Source of the DNA: Cellvibrio sp. PSBB023
GTDB lineage: Bacteria; Pseudomonadota; Gammaproteobacteria; Pseudomonadales; Cellvibrionaceae
DNA: 64,000 nt
Assembly (NCBI RefSeq): GCF_002007605.1
Contig: NZ_CP019799.1
Coordinates: 620,001-684,000 of the forward strand
Direction: 5' to 3'
The notes under the pieces are model-generated. The model ran no database searches. It saw nothing but the letters and a program-made list of their open reading frames with translations, and was not told the origin of the DNA. The number at the start of each line of letters is the position of its first letter. The first letter of the stretch is position 1. The position numbers and the translations under genes were made by a program. This document shows positions 8,020-17,400 of the stretch, piece after piece.

Positions 8020-9165
8020 TCACTCGTTCCAACACACCTGATTACGGCCATTTTGTTTGGCGTTGTAGAGGCGCGCATCAGCACGGCCGATAGCGCTAAC
8101 CAGATCGTCGCTGGCGGCAATATCGGCAAGGCCAAAACTAGCGGTTACGCGGGTGGAAATGCTGTTAAACGTTGTTTGCTCAATTTCTTCGCGGATGCGC
8201 TCGGCTATTTTGCGCGCATCGGCGATATCCATTCCACGTAAGAAAACCACAAATTCTTCTCCACCAAACCGGGCAACCAAATCTCCTTTGCGTACATTTT
8301 TCACAATGGCTTTGCTCACGGCTTGCAATACTTTATCGCCGGCAAGGTGGCCCCAGTTGTCGTTTACATGTTTAAAGTGATCGATATCGCAGGTCAGTAA
8401 AAAATAGTAGCTGTCAGTATGAGATCCCAAAAGTTTTTTGGCCTCTTCAAAAAAACCGCGGCGATTTAATAAGTGTGTGAGCGGGTCGCGGTAGCGCTCG
8501 TCATTCAGTTTAAGCACTATGTCGCGTACTGTAATTGCAAAAATAACCAGTGCTAACCAAAGGCTGAGCAAGATGCTGGCGGATAACATGAGTAGCCAGT
8601 AGTTGGACTTGGTTAGCTCGCCAAAATTATCGGGCGATGAAAAGAAAAAAATCACAATCGGCCGAACGAGGGTGTAAATAATAATGCTGATATAGGCAAT
8701 GGAAAGTGCTCTATCAAACATGTCGCCATCGGGATACTGAGTCAGAAAATGCTTTGCAACCAGCAGCTGCATTGCCCCCATGCCGAGGCTTAAAATAATA
8801 ATGCGTAACCAGAGGTTTTCTGCGATCCATGAAAAGTAAAACAGTAGTGACAGCGTAATCAGCCCGATTAATACACCCATCACCGGGTGCGCATGGCTAC
8901 CTTTACGTAGCGCCATGCCGTGGGCAATAGACCAGATGCCAAATAGATAAAAAGTGCCAGTAACAACGGCCCAGTTCGACAATTGTTGATTGTCCATCAG
9001 GCTTTGTGCTGCCAGCGCTAGCGCCGTTAGTATGTAGCCATTTGCCACCCAGGCTAAAAATGTTTGCTCGCGCAAAATCAACTGACAAATAATAAAAGCA
9101 ATACCCAACAGCAGTAGGCTGGCGGGGATAATCAGAACAAATAATTGGATGTTTTGATAATTCAC
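8020..9165 (-). CDS. Membrane-bound diguanylate cyclase (GGDEF)
   Basis: Predicted to make cyclic di-GMP from two GTP at the inner membrane. About 210 N-terminal residues form roughly seven hydrophobic segments with no recognised sensor domain. The GGDEF domain follows: DPLTHLLNRRGF, CDIDHFKHVNDNWGHLAGD, and the active-site GGEEF at about residue 300. An inhibitory I-site RKGD lies exactly five residues before GGEEF, so product feedback is likely. The start is GTG at 9165, with no clear ribosome site. It follows the DUF72 gene by about 10 bp on the same strand, so the two may be co-transcribed. Active-site residues look intact. Confidence 0.9.
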   Translation of the reverse strand: MNYQNIQLFVLIIPASLLLLGIAFIICQLILREQTFLAWVANGYILTALALAAQSLMDNQQLSNWAVVTGTFYLFGIWSIAHGMALRKGSHAHPVMGVLIGLITLSLLFYFSWIAENLWLRIIILSLGMGAMQLLVAKHFLTQYPDGDMFDRALSIAYISIIIYTLVRPIVIFFFSSPDNFGELTKSNYWLLMLSASILLSLWLALVIFAITVRDIVLKLNDERYRDPLTHLLNRRGFFEEAKKLLGSHTDSYYFLLTCDIDHFKHVNDNWGHLAGDKVLQAVSKAIVKNVRKGDLVARFGGEEFVVFLRGMDIADARKIAERIREEIEQTTFNSISTRVTASFGLADIAASDDLVSAIGRADARLYNAKQNGRNQVCWNE

Positions 9166-9175
9166 AATGTGTTTT

Positions 9176-10210
9176 CTATGAGTGGTCTGGGCCTTGGCGA
9201 TCGCAAAGCGCGCGGGCTAATGCAATTACCGACAGTGGTGCAGAGCCTTCTGCTTTATTGCTGAGCGTGACAAAAACATTTTGACCTGCACCGGCAGTAC
9301 CGGCAATAACACGCACTAATTCGTTGCGGGTTTCCACATCCGGGTCCACCATCTTGTCAAAGGGCGAATATAAATCGCGGGCATCTTCATAGCCGTAAGC
9401 GCCATGCAAGGGGTTTAAATTCCAACGACAAACCAAAGGCCCTGGCCAGAGCGCGCGCAGGATAGGCAATTGCTCTGTAATGTGTGGCATTTTGGCGTGC
9501 AGCCCCATGCAATAGGTCGCGCCAGTATCGCGTAATGCCTGCACAAAATGCGGTGTTAACCATTGCGGGTCGCGTACTTCGACAGCGACGACCCCATCAG
9601 GTGCCTTGGGTTGCAGCGCAGGTATCGCACGCAGTAATCGGTGCAGGCGATCAATCATCTCCGGCATGCGCGTCAGCCAGGCGGCGGGCAGGGGGCTTAT
9701 TTGAAATACCAGCGCGCCAAGTCTGTGGCGCAAGCCTTCCAGTGCAGGCTCGACGAACATTTGTACCGCCTGTTCCGCATTCAGAAAGTGTGGGTTATGC
9801 CGCATGCCTTTACCGGACTCGTCGCGCACCAGAGCATCGGTAATGAGGCTGGGCGCTTTCACCACAAAGCGAAAATCATTGCCGACTTGCGCCGCATATT
9901 CTGCGTATTGGGCGACGTTCAATGGCCGGTAAAAACTGCGATCCACACTGACCGTGCGAAAGAGTGGATGTTGTGCATAGGCGGCAAGGCCGTAGCGGGA
10001 CAGATGGGTTGCGGGGTATTCACGGTCCCATACCAATCCGGCCCAGCCTGGGTAATTCCAGGATGAAGTGCCGAGGCGCAAGTGAGCGGGCAGGGTTTCT
10101 GCCAAGGCAATCAAGGCGGGATCGGGCATGGCGGGCGCTACACTGCGGCTGGATATTGTCGCGGGTGCGGAAGGTGTCGCTTCAGCGTCACCGAATAACG
10201 AGTTCTGCAT
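9176..10210 (-). CDS. DUF72 family protein
   Basis: A protein of the widespread DUF72 (YecE-like) TIM-barrel family, whose biochemical role is not settled. The domain starts near residue 40 (LRLGTSSWNYPGWAGLVW) and includes FRTVSVDRSFYRPL, FRFVVKAPSLITD, VAVEVRDPQWL and the closing LSNKAEGSAPLSV. The start at 10210 is chosen because family proteins need little sequence before the domain; an upstream ATG at 10288 is also possible, and neither has a clear ribosome site. At about 344 aa it is longer than usual because of the Ala/Ser/Pro-rich N-terminal extension. It runs into the GGDEF gene on the same strand and is divergent from the AEC permease. Confidence 0.82.
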   Translation of the reverse strand: MQNSLFGDAEATPSAPATISSRSVAPAMPDPALIALAETLPAHLRLGTSSWNYPGWAGLVWDREYPATHLSRYGLAAYAQHPLFRTVSVDRSFYRPLNVAQYAEYAAQVGNDFRFVVKAPSLITDALVRDESGKGMRHNPHFLNAEQAVQMFVEPALEGLRHRLGALVFQISPLPAAWLTRMPEMIDRLHRLLRAIPALQPKAPDGVVAVEVRDPQWLTPHFVQALRDTGATYCMGLHAKMPHITEQLPILRALWPGPLVCRWNLNPLHGAYGYEDARDLYSPFDKMVDPDVETRNELVRVIAGTAGAGQNVFVTLSNKAEGSAPLSVIALARALCDRQGPDHS

Positions 10211-10345
10211 AACAATAGTGGGCAAGGGCAGTGAGCTTAATAAGATGTCGCCAAGCTTAGCAGAGCTTCTATGCACCAGCGATAGCATCTGTAACAGTGG
10301 ATCGTTAAGATGCGCGCTCTTTGCCTTTCCGCATCAGGGTTAACC

Positions 10346-11236
10346 ATGCTCAGCGAATTACTCGCCATTCTTGCTCCTATTGTGATTTCGGTCAGTGCCG
10401 GTTTTATCTGGGGCAAAACCGGCAGCGATTTTCCCGCCGATTTTATTTCGCGCATCGTGATGAATATAGGCACGCCCTGCTTGATTATCAGTGTGATGGC
10501 GAAAGTAGATGTGCAGCCTTCCGTCATGGGGCAGGTAGCGCTAGCGACTGCCATCATCATGAGCGCGATGGGCTTATTTGGTTGGGCGTTGTTGCGCTGG
10601 ATGAAACTGGAAATCAGCACCTATTTGCCACCGCTCATTTTTCCCAACAATGGCAACATGGGCTTGCCGCTGTGTTTATTTGCTTACGGCCAAACTGGCC
10701 TCGCACTCGCGCTGGGTTCCTTTATGGTGATGATGGTGGCGACCTTTACAGTGGGGTTATTGCTAGTGTCCACCAGCGAAGGCGGCATTGTTAAACGTGT
10801 GGCCTCCATCGCTAAACAGCCAGTGATTTATGCCATGGTAATCGCCGTTCTATTATTAATTACCGATACAGAATTACCGCGCTGGATCAGTAACACCCTT
10901 GATCTCCTCGGTGGCATTGCCATTCCTTTAATGACCATCGCACTGGGCGTTTCCCTTGCTACGTTGCGCATTCATTTTTGGAAGCGCAGCCTGTTGTTTA
11001 GTGTGTCGCGTGTGGGTGGCGGCCTGCTATTTGGTTTTATTGTGTGCGAATTCATGGGCTTAACGGGCACGCCACGTAATGTGGTGTTATTGCAATCGGC
11101 CATGCCGGTGGCTGTGTTCAACTATTTGCTGGCGCTGCGCTACAACCAAAAGCCGGAAGAGGTTGCGGCCATGGTGTTGGTATCCACTGTCATTGCATTT
11201 ATCGGCTTGCCGTTTTTGTTGCTGGTTATTTTGTAG
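10346..11236 (+). CDS. AEC (auxin efflux carrier) family permease
   Basis: Predicted inner-membrane transporter of 296 aa belonging to the AEC/Mem_trans family, which in bacteria exports or exchanges organic acids. About ten hydrophobic helices are visible. Typical motifs include IGTPCLIISVMAK, FPNNGNMGLPLCLFAYGQ (discontinuous helix) and LLQSAMPVAVFNYLLALRY near the C-terminus. The start at 10346 is the ATG that opens directly into the first helix; AGGG lies about 8 nt upstream. An ATG at 10310 would add 12 residues. It is divergent from the DUF72 gene, and the substrate cannot be inferred. Confidence 0.86.
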   Translation: MLSELLAILAPIVISVSAGFIWGKTGSDFPADFISRIVMNIGTPCLIISVMAKVDVQPSVMGQVALATAIIMSAMGLFGWALLRWMKLEISTYLPPLIFPNNGNMGLPLCLFAYGQTGLALALGSFMVMMVATFTVGLLLVSTSEGGIVKRVASIAKQPVIYAMVIAVLLLITDTELPRWISNTLDLLGGIAIPLMTIALGVSLATLRIHFWKRSLLFSVSRVGGGLLFGFIVCEFMGLTGTPRNVVLLQSAMPVAVFNYLLALRYNQKPEEVAAMVLVSTVIAFIGLPFLLLVIL

Positions 11237-11307
11237 GCGTTCATGGTGAGTGAGTAGTTGTACTTATCCTGAGTAATTTGCATTCCATTACTTGGCGTCT
11301 ATTCTAA

Positions 11308-11337
11308 CCAAGCGTATTAATTTTTCGCTTGGCTTTA
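11308..11337 (+). terminator. Possible terminator after the AEC permease
   Basis: CCAAGCG / CGCTTGG forms a 7-bp stem with an AT-rich 11-nt loop, followed by CTTTAT. The tail is short of T, so this is a weak candidate. Confidence 0.4.
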
Positions 11338-11441
11338 TGTGTCAATGAGTTGCCTTATTGACGAATCCTTATTCAATCACGATTTTAATAGTTAAAAAAA
11401 CAGCAATGCTTTCCAACAAAAGTGAAGGAAACTAAATCACC

Positions 11442-14400
11442 ATGTCTAACAAACTACTAATGGGCTTATCGTCATTGCTGTTACCGCTTGGGCTTTACGG
11501 AATGCCTGTGCAATCGGCCGTGCCTATTTTTGAAAACTCAACCCCTTCAGTCAGCAATACAACTACCGCCAGTTTTCAAATTACTGCTGACATTAACGAA
11601 GCTGGTGCTGTTTATTATGTGGTGGTCGCCAACAACTCGGGCGTACCAACTGCAGCTCAGGTGAAAAACGGAAAAGATAGCAGCGGTGCGGATGCTATTA
11701 AATCGGGTAGCCAAACGATTACCAATGGCAGTTTTGCGCACACGTTTAATGTAACAGGTTTGTCTGAAGCAACAACCTATGATGTGTACATGGTGGCTCA
11801 GGATGATGAAGGTACACCGAATGTAAGTGCGGTAACGGCTAAGGTGTCTGCCACAACCTTATCCAATAATAGTGCTGTTTCATTCGCCTGCGACGCTGTT
11901 AATACACAGTTTGGCACTCAGCAAACAATTGCGCCTGACCACAATATGGTATACCCATCGACCAGCACCAATGTGCAGCCTGGTCGTTTTCTTAACGAGT
12001 ATTTCTATTCAAATTTTGCCGCGGGTGAAACGATCAATATTGTGGCATCGTCCGGTGGAAATGGCTCGAATGGCAATGATGCGTCCCTTTATCTTTATGA
12101 TACTGATTTCACCAATTCTTTATTTGAGGCCTCCAATAATACTGGGGTCAATTTCAATAAAAATGTTTCGCATACTTTTACGCAAGCTGATGTAGATAAC
12201 AACCTGAACTCCCTTAATGCATACGTTGATGTCATTAATACTAATAATCTGGGGCTAACATTAACTCTTCAAATTACTTGTTCTGCAGGAGTGACCAACG
12301 CGGCGCCTGTTATCTCCAATCTTAACAGCGACAGCGTCGCTTGGCCGGGAGTTGGCAATACGGTCACATTGGATGCTGGCGGTGACGCTACTGTCGCAGA
12401 TACTGAACTTGACGCTGCCAACTGGAATGGTGCAAGCCTAACCGTGCAACGTAATGCCGGTGGTACAAATACACCTGTTAATTCAGATCTATTCAGTTTT
12501 AATTCGTCGGGTTACACCCTTAGCGGTGGGAATTTGCAAACAGGTGCTACTACCTTTGGCACTTTCACCAATATCAATGGTGTGCTGACGATCAGCTTTA
12601 ATGCCAATGCTACTAATACCTTGGTGCGTGATGTTATGCGCGGTATTCAATACCGTAACGATACGCCTGCAGGTGATGCCACCATTCGTTTCGCGTTAAG
12701 CGATGGTACGACCAGCACTACGGCTGACGTCGCTGTAACTACCGATTATGTTTACGTGACAAATACTACTGATACTGCTGTTATTGACCTGACTAACGGG
12801 GTGAGTTTCAGTGAAGCGGTTGCGATTGCAGCAGCGGATGTTACCGGCAGTCAGACGCTGATATTAAGCAGTGCTTTTACCGGCTCAATGTCATTGGCTG
12901 GAAATTTGGCCATCACCGAGAGTTTGGCTATTGATGGTAATTCTACAAGCGGGCTGGTAATTGCGGGTAGCACCATCACCTTGTCTGGTGGCACTACTTT
13001 GCACCTAACCAATGCCAGCGGCACTTTAACTATTGGCAGCACAGTAGCCGGTAGCGGAGCACTGTCTAAGTCTGGTGCGGGTACTTTGGCGTTAAGCTCA
13101 ACTACCAATAACAGCGGCTGGTCGGGTGCGCTGTCTGTTTTAGGCGGAACCTTGAGCGTTAGTGGCAGTACAACTCCCACCTTTTTCCCTACTGGTTCCT
13201 TGACCCTGAACGGCGGCACCCTCCTAATGACGGTGGTCGGAACACCGGGAACTACCTTGACAGTGCCCAACAGCCTAGTGTTAGGCGCGAGTGGTGGTAC
13301 TATCGCTGTGGGCGGCGGCAGTGGTCTTAATATCGCTAATTTCTCTGGTGTGATCTCTGGTTCGGGTAACCTCACCAAATCGTCTGCTGCCATATTGCAA
13401 CTCTCTGGCACAAACACCTATACCGGTACCACAAACCTATCGGCAGGGACGCTGCGTGTCAGTGGTGATGCGAATTTGGGTGCTGGCAACGTGACGCTGG
13501 CAAGTGGCGTTACGCTGGATGTTACTGGCGGCACCACCATAGATAACAGCATTGCTCTCAGTGGTGATGCCACTATTAATAACTCGGGTAGCCTTACCTT
13601 ATCCGGCGTTGTCAGTGGTGCTAATACGCTGATCAAATCAGGTTCCGGGACACTGACCTTATCCGGTACTAACAGTTATTCCGGTACTACTGTGAATGCA
13701 GGCACCCTAAGTGTTGCTGGTGATGCGAATCTGGGTTCTGGTGTTATCACCTTGAACAGGGGCACGCTTGCGGTCACAAGTGCTGCCACAATCGATAACG
13801 TGATTGCCTTGACTGATGACGGCACATTTGACTTGGCTGCCACAACAAGCTTTACCGGTCAGCTTTCAGGGGAATACCGACTGGCAAAATACGGTGTTGG
13901 TGACTTGATTGTCGCCAACAGCAATAACACCAACATGACCGGTGAAATTGCTGTTTTTGAGGCCAATTTATTGGTTGCTGATGGTTCCTACATGCCGAGC
14001 ACTGTTGTGTTACGTGGCGGTAATCTGATTTTCACCGATGCGACAACAGTATCCTCTGTGGTGGCCGTACAGGCAGATGCATTTATCTCCAACAGTAATA
14101 ATGTCACGTTGAATAACGTTATCGAGTTGGGCGATTCCAATCACACCTTGACCAAGGCTGGCGCGGGTAGGCTAACGCTGGCCAGTACCGCTAACTCTCA
14201 ATTCATGGCAGGTAAGCTTGTTGTAGAAGAGGGGGTTTTGTCTGTGAGTGATGATCGCCATCTTAACGCGGGCGATACCACGATCAACGGCGGCACTTTG
14301 GCCATCACGGCTACCGGTATTTACGACAACAATATTGTTATCGGTGCAAGTAACGCCGTGATTGATGTATCCAATAGTGTGACCGCAACGCTTTCAGGCG

Positions 14401-17400
14401 GGATCACTGGTGTTGGCGGACTGGGTAAAACTGGTGCTGGTTCGCTCAGATTGGCTGGGGCAGGTAGTTTTACGGGTGCTACAAATGTCTCGGGCGGTAC
14501 GTTGGTCGTGAATGATGCTTTGTCCAGCACCTCTTTGGTGACAGTGGCATCTGGCGCGACTCTCACCGGATCAGGCAGCGTTACTAACCTTCTTGTTAAT
14601 AGTGGCGGCACCCTCTCACCCGGCAATAGTCCCGGCATCTTTACAGTAAATGGCAACCTGCAAATGAACTCTGGTAGTACCTTGGCAGTTGAGATTAATG
14701 GTACAACTGCCGGAACTCAATACGACCAGATCTCGGTCAATGGTGCGGTGAATGTCAGTGGTGCAACCTTGTCAGCAACCCATGGCTACACCGCCGGGCA
14801 GGGCGATAGCTACACGATTATTGTCAATGATGCAGCAGATGCAATCACCGGTACGTTTAGTGGTTTAGCGGAAGGTGCTACTACAACGGCGGGTGGTAAT
14901 GGCACAGTCCTGAGCGCAAGTTATACCGGCGGCACCGGCAATGATTTCACCCTGGCTGCGCCGCTGAATGCTGCGCCAGTTATCGCGAACCTGAATGGCG
15001 ATAGTGTCAGCTTCATTGAAGATAGCGATCTCATATTGCTGGACGCTGGCAGTGATGCAACCGTCACTGACAGCGATTCGCTCGATTTTGACGGTGGTAA
15101 TGTCACTGTCGCGATTGTTGCCAATCGTGTGAGCAGCGAAGATGTACTCTCGATTCAAAATCAGGGGACTGCAGGCGGTCAAATCGGCACCTCTGGTTTG
15201 AACATCACCTATGGCGGCACGCTTATTGGTACTCGTACCGCAAATGGCGGCACCGATATTAACAATCTTGTTATTACACTCAATAGCGCTGCGACTCCTG
15301 CCATTGTTCAAGCCTTGGTTCGTAGCCTGACTTATACCAATACGAATACCACTACGCCGGATACTAGTGTCCGAACTGTGCGCGTAACGGTAAATGATGG
15401 TGATGGTGGTACCAGCAGTAATGCGGATATTGCTGTTGCTGTTGTCGCGACCAACGATGCGCCGACATTGACTGCTACCGGCGCAACTCCCACCTTTACT
15501 GAAGGTGGTGCGGCTGTTGGTTTGTTCAGTGGAACCAGTGTAAGTACTGTGGAATCTGGCCAGTTGATTACCATGCTCACAGTAACTGTCACCAACGTTA
15601 CTGAGGGTAGTGATGAGGTCATCTATTTTGATGGTAGCGATATTCCGCTGGTCAATGGTTTTGCGGGTACTTCATTGATCCATGGCGTGGATATCAGTGT
15701 TGCTGTAACTGGCTCAACAGCAACCTTGACGCTTGTCAGAACCGGTGGCCTTTCATCTGCGCAGACGTTGGTAGATGGGATGACCTATGCCAATCGCAGC
15801 ACAACCCCGACGCTAGCGAATCGTGTGGTTACGATTACATCAGTGCGAGATGATGGCGGTACTGCCAATGGTGGCGTGGATACTTCCAGCCCCAATGTGT
15901 CAGCGACAGTCACTATCTCGGCAGTTAACAGCGCCCCTGTGGTAACTACCAGTACCGGTGTGACAGCATTTACCGAAGGTAATAATGTTGCCTCCACCCC
16001 GGTTGTTATTGATGGCGATATCACAGTGAGTGATCTGGATAATGCAACGCTTGCCTCTGCCACTGTGAGCCTTACTGCTAATTTCCAAGCGGCTGAAGAT
16101 GTGCTGGCCTTTACCAATGATGGCAGCACCATGGGTAATATCAGTGCAAGTTTCGACAACAGTACAGGTGTGCTCACCTTAACCTCCACTGGTGCCACCG
16201 CGACCCTTGCTGAATGGGAACTTGCTCTGGCCACCGTGACTTACACCAACAGCTCCGAAACCCCCTCGGAAGCAACCCGCGAAATCAGTTTTGTGGTGAA
16301 TGATGGCGTGGATGCGAGTGTTGTCAGTACCAAATCAATCAGTGTGACTGCGGTTAACGATATACCGGTCATCTCTGGTATTCCTGCGCTGTCGATCAAC
16401 CAAGGCGTGGCTTACAGTTTCACACCAAGCGTGAGTGATACCGACTCGGTTGTGTTCCTCTTCAGTATCGCCAACCAACCTGCTTGGGCCACCTTCGATC
16501 CTATAACCGGAACATTGAGTGGTACGCCAACCAATGCGAATGTTGGAACAACAGCCGGTATTGTCATCACCGTGAGTGATGGCACTACATCGACCAGCTT
16601 GCCCGCGTTTAGCCTGACGGTTGTTAACGTTAACGATGTCCCGACCATTAGCTCCACCCCCGTCACCACTGCTACGCAAGATGTCGCCTACAGCTACACC
16701 TTTGCCGCTGCCGATGGTGATGCAGGTGATGTACTGACGTTAAGTGCAGTAACCATCCCAAGCTGGCTGAGCTTCAATCCCGCCACTGGCGTATTGACTG
16801 GTACACCGACCAATGCGGATGTGGGCAGTCATACCGTGACCTTGCGTGCGACCGATGCCGATGGTTTGTTCATAGAGCAAACCTTCACCCTTACGGTCGA
16901 CAATGTTAATGACGTCCCTGTGATTAGCGGTACACCTGCTACTTCAGTTGATCAGGATGTTGCCTACAGCTTTACCCCAACCGCAACCGACGCGGATGTG
17001 GGTGATACGTTGACCTTCAGCATCACCAATCAACCAAGCTGGGCAAGTTTCAATCCGGCAACTGGTGCACTCACCGGCACACCAACCGGAGCCGACGTGG
17101 GTGTGACTGACGGGATTGTAATTAGCGTGAGCGACGGTACTTTGAGTGCATCACTGCCAGCCTTTACCCTGGAAGTGGTGGCGAATATTGATCCATTGCA
17201 ACCTGTGGTGACCGCACCGGATGACATCACTATCAATGCCACAGGGCTTTACACTCCGGTCAGTCTGCGTCAGTTATTGAGCTTGAACCCGGCGGCAACT
17301 CAAGAGCAGGTGGAAGCCATCCTTAACAGCATGGCCAGTGATGGTGTGAGCGGTAATACCTGTTGCACCACCAATCCGGAAGGGTTGAATGCCAACAACG